Below, piece by piece: positions 35,175-44,480 of a stretch of 64,000 nt of DNA. The position numbers and the translations under genes are program-made. The stretch comes from Streptomyces toyocaensis (GTDB lineage: Bacteria > Actinomycetota > Actinomycetes > Streptomycetales > Streptomycetaceae), in NCBI RefSeq assembly GCF_000725125.1, contig NZ_JFCB01000034.1:1-64000 (forward strand), given 5' to 3'. Under the pieces are notes generated by a model that saw only the letters and a list, made by a program, of their open reading frames with translations, did not search any database and had not been told where the DNA came from. How positions within the stretch are numbered: the stretch's first letter is position 1; each line of letters opens with the position of its first letter.

Positions 35175-36383
35175 TCACAACCGGTGCGCCGCCCCCGTGG
35201 GCGTCGCCCCCCGCGTGTCCAGCAACAGCTGGGCCTTCACCGACAGGCCCTGGAGGTCGTACGTGCGGTGCTGCTGGAGCAGGATCGTCAGGTCGGCCTC
35301 GGCGGCGGCCTCGTAGAGGGAGTCCGCGCGGGGGACAGGGCGGTCGAGGACGTTCCAGGACGGTACGTGCGGGTCGTGGTAGCTGACGGAGGCACCCAGC
35401 TCCATCAGACGGACCGCGATCTCGTGCGCGGGGCTGCCCTGCTGGTCGGCCAGGTCGGCCTTGTAGGTGACGCCGAGGAGGAGCACGCGTGCGCCGCGCG
35501 CGGACTTGCCGTGCTCGTTGAGGAGCGCGGCGGCGCGCTGCACGACGTAGCGCGGCATGCGGCTGTTGACCTCCTGGGCCAGTTCCGCCATGCGCAGCGT
35601 GCGGCCCGCGTGGGCGGTCAGGTCCTGGGGGACGGCGTGGCCGCCGACGCCGGGGCCGGGGCGGAAGGCGTGGAAGCCGAAGGGCTTGGTCTCCGCGCAG
35701 CGCAGGACGTCCCACAGGTCGATGCCCAGGTCGTGGCAGAGGGCGGCCATCTCGTTGACGAGGGCGATGTTGACGTGGCGGAAGTTCGTCTCCAGGAGCT
35801 GCACGGTCTCGGCCTCGCGCGGGCCACGCGCGCGCACCACCTTGTCGGTGATCCGGCCGTAGAAGGCGGCGGCGGACTCCGTGCAGGCGGGGGTGAGACC
35901 CCCGATGACCTTCGGAGTGTTGGCGGGGGTGAAGTCGCGGTTGCCGGGGTCGACGCGGCTGGGGGAGTGGGCGAGGTGGAAGTCCCGCCCGGCGCGCAGA
36001 CCCGAACCCGATTCGAGCAGGCGCAGCAGGGGCCCCTCGGTCGTACCCGGGGGCACGGGGGACTCCAGGATCACCGTGGTGTGCGGGCGCAGCCGCGCGG
36101 CGAGGGTACGGGCGGCCGTCTCGACCTGGCTCAGATCCAGCCCGCCGTCCGCCCCGCGCGGGGTCGGGGCGCAGATGACGGCCGTGCGCACCCGGCCCAG
36201 TTCGGCGGGGCTGGTCGTCGTGCGGAAGCCCTGAGCGAGCATGCGGCGCTGCTCGGCGGCGCTGAGGGAGCCCGCCTCGGGGCCGGTCCGGTAACCGATG
36301 GTGGGGATGCCGGCGGCGACGGCGGCCTGGGCCAGGGGCAGTCCGTACGGGCCGAGTCCGATGACGGCGAGATCTGCGGGCAT
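35175..36383 (-). CDS. UDP-glucose/GDP-mannose dehydrogenase homologue lacking catalytic residues
   Basis: 402 residues from ATG 36383; a TTG seven codons upstream is open but less likely. It has the Rossmann start 'LAVIGLGPYGLPLAQAAVAA', 'ESPVPPGTTEG', 'LETNFRHVNIALVNEMAALC' and the C-terminal nucleotide-binding domain 'RVLLLGVTYKADLADQQGSP'. However the active-site signature reads 'PGPGVGGHAVPQD', so the catalytic Cys is Ala250, and the Lys normally four residues before LxE(N/T) is Gln195. It should still bind NAD and a nucleotide sugar but not carry out the two-step oxidation through a thiohemiacetal. Role unknown. Confidence 0.85.
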   Translation of the reverse strand: MPADLAVIGLGPYGLPLAQAAVAAGIPTIGYRTGPEAGSLSAAEQRRMLAQGFRTTTSPAELGRVRTAVICAPTPRGADGGLDLSQVETAARTLAARLRPHTTVILESPVPPGTTEGPLLRLLESGSGLRAGRDFHLAHSPSRVDPGNRDFTPANTPKVIGGLTPACTESAAAFYGRITDKVVRARGPREAETVQLLETNFRHVNIALVNEMAALCHDLGIDLWDVLRCAETKPFGFHAFRPGPGVGGHAVPQDLTAHAGRTLRMAELAQEVNSRMPRYVVQRAAALLNEHGKSARGARVLLLGVTYKADLADQQGSPAHEIAVRLMELGASVSYHDPHVPSWNVLDRPVPRADSLYEAAAEADLTILLQQHRTYDLQGLSVKAQLLLDTRGATPTGAAHRL

Positions 36384-36656
36384 GGCGTGGGCCGTCCTTC
36401 CCAATAACCGGAGTGCGACAGGTGCGCAAGCGCTGTGGACTGGACAGGCGAGCGCAATGTCAGACTAGGAGTAAATATGACCGTTATGTGGGATTGATCG
36501 GCTGGTTTTCGGTGAGTCGTTCCGCAGGCGTTGTCCACAGGCTGGGGGCGCGTGTGGCTGAAGTCGGGCAAGCCGGTCAGAATCTGGGCATGAGGGTGGG
36601 AGACCGGGCTTCGCCCGACGGGTGCGGCCGATGCGACCGATGAGCGGGAGGCAGCG

Positions 36657-38363
36657 GTGAGGACAGCGACACTGGGACCGGCGCAGCGCGTCGAAGCACT
36701 CGCGTCCATGGCGGAGCGCGAACTGGACGTGCTGGTGGTGGGCGGCGGCGTGGTCGGTGCGGGTACGGCGCTCGACGCGGTGACCCGCGGCCTGTCCACG
36801 GGCCTGGTCGAGGCGCGGGACTGGGCGTCGGGCACCTCCAGCCGGTCCAGCAAGCTGATCCACGGCGGCCTGCGCTATCTGGAGATGCTCGACTTCGCGC
36901 TCGTGCGAGAGGCGCTCAAGGAGCGCGGCCTGCTGCTGGGAAAGCTCGCCCCGCACCTCGTGCGCCCCGTCCCCTTCCTTTATCCGTTGCAGCACAAGGG
37001 CTGGGAGCGGCTGTACGCCGGAGCGGGCGTCGCGCTCTACGACACCATGGCCATGACCCACGGGCACGGACGGGGTCTGCCCGTGCACCGCCACCTGAGC
37101 CGCCGTCACGCCCTGCGCGTGGCACCCTGCTTGAGGAAGGACGCGCTGACCGGGGCCCTGCAGTACTACGACGCCCAGATGGACGACGCCCGGTTCGTCC
37201 TGAACCTCGTCCGCACGGCCGCGGCGTACGGCGCGAAGACCGCCAACCGCGCCCGGGTGACGGGATTCCTGCGCGAGGGCGAGCGTGTCGTCGGCGCCCG
37301 GGTGCGGGACGTCGAGGGCGGCGGTGAGTACGAGGTGCGCGCCAAGCAGGTCGTCAACGCCACCGGCGTGTGGACCGACGACACACAGGCGATGGTCGGT
37401 GAGCGGGGGCAGTTCCACGTCAGGGCCTCCAAGGGCATCCACCTGGTCGTCCCGAAGGACCGCATCCACTCCACGACCGGGCTCATCCTGCGCACCGAGA
37501 AGTCCGTCCTGTTCGTCATCCCCTGGGGCCGGCACTGGATCGTCGGTACCACGGACACCGACTGGGACCTCGACAAGGCGCACCCGGCCGCGTCCAGCGC
37601 GGACATCGACTATCTGCTCGAGCGGGTGAACTCGGTGCTCGCGATACCCCTGACGCGGGACGACGTCGAAGGCGTGTACGCCGGTCTGCGGCCGCTGCTC
37701 GCCGGCGAGTCCGACGCCACGAGCAAGCTGTCCCGCGAGCACACCGTGGCCCATCCCGTGCCGGGACTGGTCGTGGTCGCGGGCGGGAAGTACACGACGT
37801 ACCGGGTGATGGCCAAGGACGCGGTGGACGCGGCGGTGCACGGACTCGACATGCGCGTCGCCGACTGCGTCACCGAGGACACGCCGCTGGTCGGCGCCGA
37901 GGGGTACCACGCCTTGTGGAACGGGCGGGCGCGCACGGCCGCGCGCACGGGACTGCACCCGGTGAGGGTGGAGCACCTGCTGCAGCGGTACGGCGCGCTG
38001 GCCGAGGAGGTCCTGGACCTCGTCGCCTCCGATTCCTCTCTGGGGGAGCCGTTGCAGGCGGCCGACGACTATCTGCGCGCCGAGATCACCTATGCCGCCT
38101 CGCACGAAGGGGCCCGGCACCTGGACGACGTGCTGACCCGGCGCACCCGCATCTCGATCGAGACGTTCGACCGGGGCACACGCAGCGCGCGGGAGGCCGC
38201 CGAGCTGATGGCGCCGGTGCTGGGCTGGGACCAGGGTCAGATCGAGCGCGAAGTGCAGCACTACGAGAAGCGGGTCGAGGCCGAACGGGAATCGCAGCGG
38301 CAGCCCGACGACCTGACGGCGGACGCCGCGCGGCTGGGCGCACCGGACATCGTGCCGCTGTAA
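36657..38363 (+). CDS. glpD: Glycerol-3-phosphate dehydrogenase (FAD-dependent)
   Basis: 568 residues, GTG 36657 after GGGAGG. Oxidises sn-glycerol 3-phosphate to dihydroxyacetone phosphate at the membrane, giving electrons to the quinone pool. The FAD motif 'VLVVGGGVVGAGTALDAVTR' (about 25-45), 'SSKLIHGGLRYLEMLDFALV' and 'GGKYTTYRVMAKDAVD' are all conserved; the C-terminal cap domain (about 430-530) is complete. No glpF or glpK is adjacent. Confidence 0.96.
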   Translation: MRTATLGPAQRVEALASMAERELDVLVVGGGVVGAGTALDAVTRGLSTGLVEARDWASGTSSRSSKLIHGGLRYLEMLDFALVREALKERGLLLGKLAPHLVRPVPFLYPLQHKGWERLYAGAGVALYDTMAMTHGHGRGLPVHRHLSRRHALRVAPCLRKDALTGALQYYDAQMDDARFVLNLVRTAAAYGAKTANRARVTGFLREGERVVGARVRDVEGGGEYEVRAKQVVNATGVWTDDTQAMVGERGQFHVRASKGIHLVVPKDRIHSTTGLILRTEKSVLFVIPWGRHWIVGTTDTDWDLDKAHPAASSADIDYLLERVNSVLAIPLTRDDVEGVYAGLRPLLAGESDATSKLSREHTVAHPVPGLVVVAGGKYTTYRVMAKDAVDAAVHGLDMRVADCVTEDTPLVGAEGYHALWNGRARTAARTGLHPVRVEHLLQRYGALAEEVLDLVASDSSLGEPLQAADDYLRAEITYAASHEGARHLDDVLTRRTRISIETFDRGTRSAREAAELMAPVLGWDQGQIEREVQHYEKRVEAERESQRQPDDLTADAARLGAPDIVPL

Positions 38364-38424
38364 CCGCCCCGCATCACTCGAACGGGTGGCGGGAGGTGGG
38401 ATCCCCGTTCGGAGCCCGGCCGTT

Positions 38425-39468
38425 CTACCGGGTGCGGGGGCAGAACTCGGCCGCGAGCATCGCGGACTCGAGACCGGGATCCGTCACCGTGTCCGTGTTC
38501 ACCCGGAAGGTGAGGACACGCCGGCCGTCGACGGTGGCTGCGGTGCGCACGTAGCTGCCGGGGATACGCCCGTTGTGCCCCCACACCGTGGTGCCGCACG
38601 GAAGCGTCACGGGAAACAGGCCCATGCCGTACGAGCCGTGTGCGGTACGGGTGTCGAGCATCTCGCGCAGCCGGCGCGGGGGCAGCAGTTCACCGCCGAG
38701 CAGGGCCGAGTAGAAGCGGTCGAGATCGGCGAGGGTGGTCACCAGTTCGCCCGCGGCACCGGCCACCCGGGGGTCGAGCCGGGTGACGTCGGTTCCGTCG
38801 GCGGCGTAGGAGCGGCCGTGCGGCCGGGGCAGAGAGGTGCGGGAGCCAGGAAAGGAGGTGCCTGTCAGACCCAGGGGAGTGAGGACGCGGCGCTCGGTCT
38901 CGTCGGCGTAGGAACGGCCGGTGATCTGTTCGACGATCAGGCCGAGCAGGACGTAGTTGGTGTTCGAGTAGGAGAAGCGGCCGCGGTCGGCCGGGGGACG
39001 GGTGAGTGCGATGCGTACGGCGTGAAGGGGTGTCACCGGGAGGGTGCCCCGGGTTTTCGCGGTGAAGTCGGGGAGTCCGCTGGTGTGGGTGAGCAGGGAC
39101 CGCAGGGTCAGCGCGCGGCCGTCGTTGCCGGCTCCCCGCACCAGGCCGGGCAGATGGTCCTCCACGGTGTCGGACAGCGACAGGCGGTGCTCCTCCACCA
39201 GTTGCAGGACGACCGTGGCGACGAACGTCTTCGTGATGCTGCCGGCGCGGAAGTGGTCGGCACGCTCGATGCCCGGGCCGGCGTCGGCGTAGCGAAGGCC
39301 TGTTCCGTCCAGGGCCAGCAGGGCCGCTGAAGGGGCGCCACCCCTCGTGACCAGCAAGGGAAGGAGCGCGTCAGCGGACGGTACCGCCGGGGCCGGGGAA
39401 GCGGCCGGGGCAAGGGCGAGCAGGGCCAGGGCCACAGGAACGGCCAGTAGGGTCCGAAGCGGCGGCAT
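38425..39468 (-). CDS. Secreted serine hydrolase (beta-lactamase / DD-carboxypeptidase family)
   Basis: 347 residues. Sec signal peptide (about 1-25, hydrophobic 'LLAVPVALALLALAPAA'). The penicillin-recognising motifs are SxxK (Ser77-Ile-Thr-Lys80 in 'RAGSITKTF'), YxN (Tyr167-Ser-Asn169) and 'GHNG' near residue 306 in the KTG position. Probably acts on peptidoglycan stem peptides or esters outside the cell (class C-like). ATG 39468 after GGGAGGA. It is convergent with glpD and divergent from the first kinase gene. Confidence 0.92.
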   Translation of the reverse strand: MPPLRTLLAVPVALALLALAPAASPAPAVPSADALLPLLVTRGGAPSAALLALDGTGLRYADAGPGIERADHFRAGSITKTFVATVVLQLVEEHRLSLSDTVEDHLPGLVRGAGNDGRALTLRSLLTHTSGLPDFTAKTRGTLPVTPLHAVRIALTRPPADRGRFSYSNTNYVLLGLIVEQITGRSYADETERRVLTPLGLTGTSFPGSRTSLPRPHGRSYAADGTDVTRLDPRVAGAAGELVTTLADLDRFYSALLGGELLPPRRLREMLDTRTAHGSYGMGLFPVTLPCGTTVWGHNGRIPGSYVRTAATVDGRRVLTFRVNTDTVTDPGLESAMLAAEFCPRTR

Positions 39469-39637
39469 CCGGGTCCTCCCTCGTCGGGGCCCATCATGCA
39501 GGGTGGCGGAACCCGTCCTTCACCCGGGTTCCGCGTGCGCCGGACCCGGGGCGCGGCCAGAGGCACCCTGGGCGTCGAGCACTTGTCGGGTGAGGGACAA
39601 TGAAGGCTCTGTCAGGGCGGTTTGCATGAGGGGACGC

Positions 39638-41659
39638 ATGTCGGAGGCGGAGCGGGCGGGGACATCCCGTCAGGACAAGAGCGCACGTCTCCTCGCCGGG
39701 CGGTACCGGCTGGGAGACGTGCTCGGCCGCGGCGGCATGGGGACGGTGTGGCGTGCCCAGGACGAGACCCTGGGAAGAACCGTCGCCGTCAAGGAACTCC
39801 GCTTCCCGTCGAGCATCGACGAGGACGAGAAGCGGCGGCTCATCACGCGAACGCTGCGCGAGGCCAAGGCGATCGCGCGGATCCGCAACAACAGCGCCGT
39901 CACCGTCTTCGACGTGGTGCAGGAGGACGACCGGCCCTGGATCGTGATGGAGCTCGTCGAGGGCAAGTCGCTCGCCGAGGTCATCCGGGAGGACGGTCTG
40001 CTGGAGCCGAGGCGTGCCGCCGAGGTCGGGCTCGCCGTGCTCGACGTGCTGCGTTCCGCGCACCGCGAGGGCATTCTGCACCGCGACGTGAAGCCGTCGA
40101 ACGTGCTGATCGCCGAGGACGGCCGGGTGGTCCTCACCGACTTCGGCATCGCCCAGGTGGAGGGCGACCCGTCCATCACGTCGACCGGCATGCTGGTCGG
40201 CGCCCCCTCCTACATCTCCCCGGAGCGGGCGCGCGGACACAAGCCCGGGCCGGCGGCCGACCTCTGGTCGCTCGGCGGGCTGCTGTACGCGGCGGTGGAG
40301 GGCACCCCGCCGTACGACAAGGGCTCCGCGATCGCGACGCTCACGGCGGTGATGACCGAACCGCTGGAGGAGCCCCAGAACGCGGGACCGCTGAGGGACG
40401 TCATCTACGGGCTGCTCACCAAGGATCCCGCCCAGCGGCTCGACGACCGCGGTGCCCGGGTCATGCTCAACGCGGTCATCAACGCGCCCGAGCCCAAGGA
40501 GGCCGGCCCGGAACCGGCGGACGCCACGAAGGTCGTGCCGCTGCCCGAGCAGCCCGGCGAGCGTGAGACCGGGGCCAAGCGCGGCGAGGAGGCGGGCGAG
40601 AAGCTGCGGGGCGCGTTGCGTTCCGTGCGGAAGGCCGCGGTGGCCGCGGGATCGGCCGGCGCCGCGGCGGCGGCCCGCGCCAAGACCGGTACCGGCACCG
40701 CCGCTTCGGCGTCGAGTGCTGCCGCCGACTCCTCGAGGTCAGCGGCGGGGACGGCGGCGGGGACGGCCGGGGCGCAGTCCGGCGCGCCGGTGTCCCCTTC
40801 GGCCGCACCGGGGACCGCGCGGCAGAAGCCGGCCTCCGGCGGCCGCAGTTCGGGGTGGCCGGTGATGACGCCGCCGGACCTGCCGGCCCGGCCCGTGCCG
40901 CGTGCGCCGCTCACCGACGTGGTGCCGCGGCGGACGCTGGCCGTCATCGCGGTGGTCGTGGCCCTCGCCGTGCTCGGCACCGTACTGGCCCTGGTGCTCG
41001 GCGGTGACGACGAGGGCGGCCAGGGCGCCGAGGGCAGCGGCGGCGGCCGTACCGTCGCGAGCCGGACCCCCAGCGCGGACCCCAAGAGCGACGAGAGCGA
41101 CGGCACCCGCACCGACGGCAGGACGACCGGACCGGCGGAGAAGGAGACGGCCTCCGGTGGGGCGGCGAGCACCCCGGGCGCGGGTTCCGGCGGATCGGGG
41201 GAGTCGGCCGGGAGCGCCGGCGGTGCGCCCGCGAAGCAGACGTACAAGGGGAACCAGGGGTATTCGATCGGACTGCCCGAGGGGTGGAGGTTCCGCTCCT
41301 CGGGGTCGGCCGGCGACCGGTTCACCGGGCCCGACGGGCAGAAGCTGCTGATCGGCTGGACGACCGCGCCGAAGGACGACCCGGTCGCGGACTGGAAGAA
41401 CCAGGAGCGCACCATGGTGCGTTCCCAGTACAAGCGCATCCGTATCGAGGCGGTGGAGTACCGGGGTTGGAACACGGCCGACTGGGAGTTCACCTACGTG
41501 GAGAACGGCACCACGTACCGGACCGTCGACCGGGGGACCGTCGTCGGCGACCGGCTCGGGTACGGACTGATGTACACGGCCAAGGCCGACACGTGGGGCA
41601 GTGAGCAGCGCAAGGACACCTGGCGGACGCTGACCGGGACGTTCCGGCCGAAGTCCTGA
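39638..41659 (+). CDS. Transmembrane Ser/Thr protein kinase (kinase 1 of cluster)
   Basis: 673 residues from ATG 39638, with GAGGGGA just upstream; ATG 39626 is in frame but has no ribosome site. The Hanks-type kinase domain (about 20-280) has the glycine loop GRGGMG (30-35), Lys52, the catalytic HRD (148-150) and DFG (168-170). A charged Ala/Pro-rich linker follows, then one membrane helix (about 431-453, 'LAVIAVVVALAVLGTVLALV') and an extracytoplasmic domain (about 540-673, 'YSIGLPEGWRFRSSG', 'WNTADWEFTYVENGTTY'). The domain is shared with other kinases of the cluster and may sense a cell-wall signal. First of five consecutive kinase-family genes; orthologues in S. coelicolor are linked to spore-wall synthesis. 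Confidence 0.94.
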   Translation: MSEAERAGTSRQDKSARLLAGRYRLGDVLGRGGMGTVWRAQDETLGRTVAVKELRFPSSIDEDEKRRLITRTLREAKAIARIRNNSAVTVFDVVQEDDRPWIVMELVEGKSLAEVIREDGLLEPRRAAEVGLAVLDVLRSAHREGILHRDVKPSNVLIAEDGRVVLTDFGIAQVEGDPSITSTGMLVGAPSYISPERARGHKPGPAADLWSLGGLLYAAVEGTPPYDKGSAIATLTAVMTEPLEEPQNAGPLRDVIYGLLTKDPAQRLDDRGARVMLNAVINAPEPKEAGPEPADATKVVPLPEQPGERETGAKRGEEAGEKLRGALRSVRKAAVAAGSAGAAAAARAKTGTGTAASASSAAADSSRSAAGTAAGTAGAQSGAPVSPSAAPGTARQKPASGGRSSGWPVMTPPDLPARPVPRAPLTDVVPRRTLAVIAVVVALAVLGTVLALVLGGDDEGGQGAEGSGGGRTVASRTPSADPKSDESDGTRTDGRTTGPAEKETASGGAASTPGAGSGGSGESAGSAGGAPAKQTYKGNQGYSIGLPEGWRFRSSGSAGDRFTGPDGQKLLIGWTTAPKDDPVADWKNQERTMVRSQYKRIRIEAVEYRGWNTADWEFTYVENGTTYRTVDRGTVVGDRLGYGLMYTAKADTWGSEQRKDTWRTLTGTFRPKS

Positions 41660-41812
41660 GCATGGGCGGTTCCCGGAATGGGGAGTCAGATGTGGCATCC
41701 CGTCTCTGCGGGTTGCCTCCGGCACGTATCGTGAATGCGTGCGGACCGTACGCAGCCGGAACGGCGCGCCGGACGTACGGAACTGACCGACCGTAATGCC
41801 GGGGGAGGCAAC

Positions 41813-44305
41813 GTGGACGACTATGCGGGACGGGTTCTCGCCGACCGCTACCGCCTGCCGCTGCCGCCCTCCGACGAGTACGAACTGACCGAGACCCGCG
41901 CCTTCGACACCTACAGCGGTCAGGAGGTCCTGGTCAGGCAGGTTCCGCTGCCGGAGGTCGTCGAGGCCGAAGTGCTCGACGCCGAGGGGCTGCCCGACGG
42001 CTTCACCGCGCGTGACGGTGGCGCACGGCGTGCCGGTACCCGGCCGGGACCGGCGCGGACGGGCACGCGGCGGCCCACCGACCCGGTGGTGCGGCGCGCG
42101 GTCGAGGCCGCGCAGTCGGCGGCCGCCATCCCCGACCACCCGCGCCTCGACCAGGTGTTCGACGTGTTCGCGGAGGGTGGTTCGCTGTGGATCGTCAGTG
42201 AACTCGTCGCCGCGCGGCCGCTGGCCGCACTGCTCGCCGAGAAGCCACTGTCCCCGTACCGGGCCGCGGAGGTCGCCTCCGACGTCCTGACGGCCCTGCG
42301 GGTGCTGCACTCCCACGGCTGGGTGCACCGCAACATCACCGCGCGCACGGTGCTCGTCTGTGACGACGGCCGGGTGATGCTGACCGGTCTCGCCGTCGGT
42401 GCGGCGGAGGAGGCGCTGTGCGGCTACGACCCCGTGCCGGCCCAGGACGCCGGACCGGGCCAGGACACGGGAGCACCACATGCCCCGGGACGGGCGGCGC
42501 AGCCGCCGACGGAACCGGCGAGCCCCGGGCCTCTCCCTTCCTGGCCGCCCGGGTTCACCGCCGGCACCGATCCCGACGCCGCGCGCCGGGCCGCCATCGA
42601 GGCACGGGCCGGCCGGCTGCCCGCCGCCGCGGCCGACACGGCGAACGGCCTCACCCCCGCCGCCGCCCCGCGGGCCCTCGACGGCGCGGATGACGTGCGG
42701 GCGGCCCGCGCCGGGGCGATCGCCGCGTACCGGGCGGGCGCCCGTGCCGCCGCCCGGGTGCAGGAGGCCCAGCAGAGCGGCCGTGCCGCCCTGCCCGGCG
42801 CCCGGCCCGCCCCCGAGGGCGACGGACCGGCGCCCGGCACGGTCCCGCCGGGACAGATAGCCGACCCCTACGGCGTCGGCGCCCCCGGCCGGCCCGGAAC
42901 CACCCCCTGGACCGGCACCGGCGGCGCACCGGCCGTCCCCAGCGCCGGCGGACGCATCGCCCCCGCCGGACCGGGCGCCCTGGAGGCAGCGGGCGGTCCC
43001 GCTGCGGCCCCGCCCGCACGCTGGGACGAGTCGGTGGCCCACACCCCCACGCGCCGGGGCCCCACCACCGCGCTGGCCGCCGAGCGGGCACGGCAGGCAC
43101 GGATGGCCGTCGTCGGACCGGTGACCGAGCGCTGGGCGCCCGAGCAGGCCGGTCCCGTCCACGAGAACTGGCAGCTGGCCGCGCCGATCGGACCCGCCAC
43201 GGACCTGTGGGCGCTGGGTTCGCTGCTGTTCCGCGCCGTGCAGGGGCACGCGCCCTACCCCGAGGAGTCGACCGCAGAGCTGGTGCAGATGGTGTGCGCC
43301 GAGCCGCCCGCGTTCGCCGAGGAGTGCGGGCCGCTCCGGCCGGTCGTGGAGTCGCTGCTGCGTCAGGACCCCACCGAGCGGCCCGACTTCGAGGAACTGC
43401 GCGGCTGGCTGCGTTCGCTGGTGCGGTCGGCGCCCGAGCCCGAGGCCGGCGTGCACGTCATAGCGGCACCGCCCGCCACCGACACGAGCCGGCTGCCGGT
43501 CATACGCCGCCGGGGCGAGCTGGTGCGCAGGCGGCGCGCCGCGCTCCCGGCACACCACGGACGGCACAAGCGGGCCAAACCGGAGACCGGGTCGCCGCGC
43601 AGGCTCGGCCGTACGCTGCTCCTGCTCGTCCTGCTCGCCCTGGCGGCGGCGATGGCCTACGCGATGCTGTTCATGCCGAAGTCCGGTGAGGAGGGCACCG
43701 GCCCGGCCGACCGCACCGGCGCCGCAGGCGAGGCCAGTGCCGCACCGAGCGAGCCGGGGACGGACCAGGACGCGCCCGAGCCCGAGAACAGCCCCGGCGA
43801 CAGCCCCGATGAGTCGGCTCCCTCCAACGAGACGCAGACCACCGGCCCCGAGGTCGCCGACGGCTTCACCCTGCGCGAGGACCCGGAGGGCTTCCGGGTC
43901 GCCGTCGCCGAGGACTGGCAGCGCACCGCGAAGAACGGCAGCGGCCAGGTCGTCTACGCCCGTGGTGACTTCGAGCTCATCGTCGTACCGGGCCGGGACG
44001 GCGCCGGACGGTTCGGCAGCGATCCCATGGCCTACCAGCGCGACGACGAGCCCGAGCTCCAGCCCTACCGCGACTCCAGCTGGGCCACCTCCACCGGCCT
44101 GAAGACCATCGAGGTGGGCGGACGGACCATGGCCGAGGGCCAGTTCACCTGGACCGGTGACGCGGGCGAGCTGTACGTCCGCAACCTCGCCGCGCTGATC
44201 GACGGCCGCTACCACGTGGTGCAGGTGCGCGGACCGGAGGCCGAACGGGACGAGGTGACACGGATCTTCGAGCAGGCGGCGGCGACCTACCGGTTCACCG
44301 GGTGA
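41813..44305 (+). CDS. Transmembrane pseudokinase of the kinase cluster
   Basis: 830 residues from GTG 41813, directly after GGGGGAGG. The kinase fold is recognisable ('LADRYRLPLPPSDEYELTET', 'LWIVSELVAARPLAALLAEK', 'HSHGWVHRNITARTVLVCDD', 'ATDLWALGSLLFRAVQGHAP'), but the ATP-anchoring Lys is Arg42, HRD is HRN (172-174) and DFG is replaced by T-G-L (191-193). A long Ala/Pro insert (about 200-440) splits the lobes. One membrane helix lies at about 600-622 ('LLLLVLLALAAAMAYAMLF') and an outer domain at about 680-830. It likely acts as a scaffold or allosteric partner of the neighbouring kinases. Confidence 0.88.
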   Translation: MDDYAGRVLADRYRLPLPPSDEYELTETRAFDTYSGQEVLVRQVPLPEVVEAEVLDAEGLPDGFTARDGGARRAGTRPGPARTGTRRPTDPVVRRAVEAAQSAAAIPDHPRLDQVFDVFAEGGSLWIVSELVAARPLAALLAEKPLSPYRAAEVASDVLTALRVLHSHGWVHRNITARTVLVCDDGRVMLTGLAVGAAEEALCGYDPVPAQDAGPGQDTGAPHAPGRAAQPPTEPASPGPLPSWPPGFTAGTDPDAARRAAIEARAGRLPAAAADTANGLTPAAAPRALDGADDVRAARAGAIAAYRAGARAAARVQEAQQSGRAALPGARPAPEGDGPAPGTVPPGQIADPYGVGAPGRPGTTPWTGTGGAPAVPSAGGRIAPAGPGALEAAGGPAAAPPARWDESVAHTPTRRGPTTALAAERARQARMAVVGPVTERWAPEQAGPVHENWQLAAPIGPATDLWALGSLLFRAVQGHAPYPEESTAELVQMVCAEPPAFAEECGPLRPVVESLLRQDPTERPDFEELRGWLRSLVRSAPEPEAGVHVIAAPPATDTSRLPVIRRRGELVRRRRAALPAHHGRHKRAKPETGSPRRLGRTLLLLVLLALAAAMAYAMLFMPKSGEEGTGPADRTGAAGEASAAPSEPGTDQDAPEPENSPGDSPDESAPSNETQTTGPEVADGFTLREDPEGFRVAVAEDWQRTAKNGSGQVVYARGDFELIVVPGRDGAGRFGSDPMAYQRDDEPELQPYRDSSWATSTGLKTIEVGGRTMAEGQFTWTGDAGELYVRNLAALIDGRYHVVQVRGPEAERDEVTRIFEQAAATYRFTG

Positions 44306-44480
44306 ACCGGAGGAGCCGCCCGCCCCGCCGTGGGTCACCGGTACGCGTACGCAGGCGTTTTGGTTGACTCCCGGCCCCCACAGCGACATCCATCACAGTG
44401 CGGTCTCCATGGCACCCCGTCGGTTCCCAGGAAGGGCCGGGGTACTTACTCTGACCCTGTCAAGACCATTGCGGGGCAAC

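Noticed and set aside
34919..35386. Plus-strand gene starting at ATG 34919
   Set aside because: Starts plausibly but becomes Pro/Arg-rich and overlaps the 3' end of a well-supported minus-strand gene.
40739..44389. 1216-codon open frame on the minus strand across kinases 1 and 2
   Set aside because: Antisense to two well-defined kinase-family genes; composition is Arg/Gly/Ala/Val-rich with no domain. A typical high-G+C shadow.
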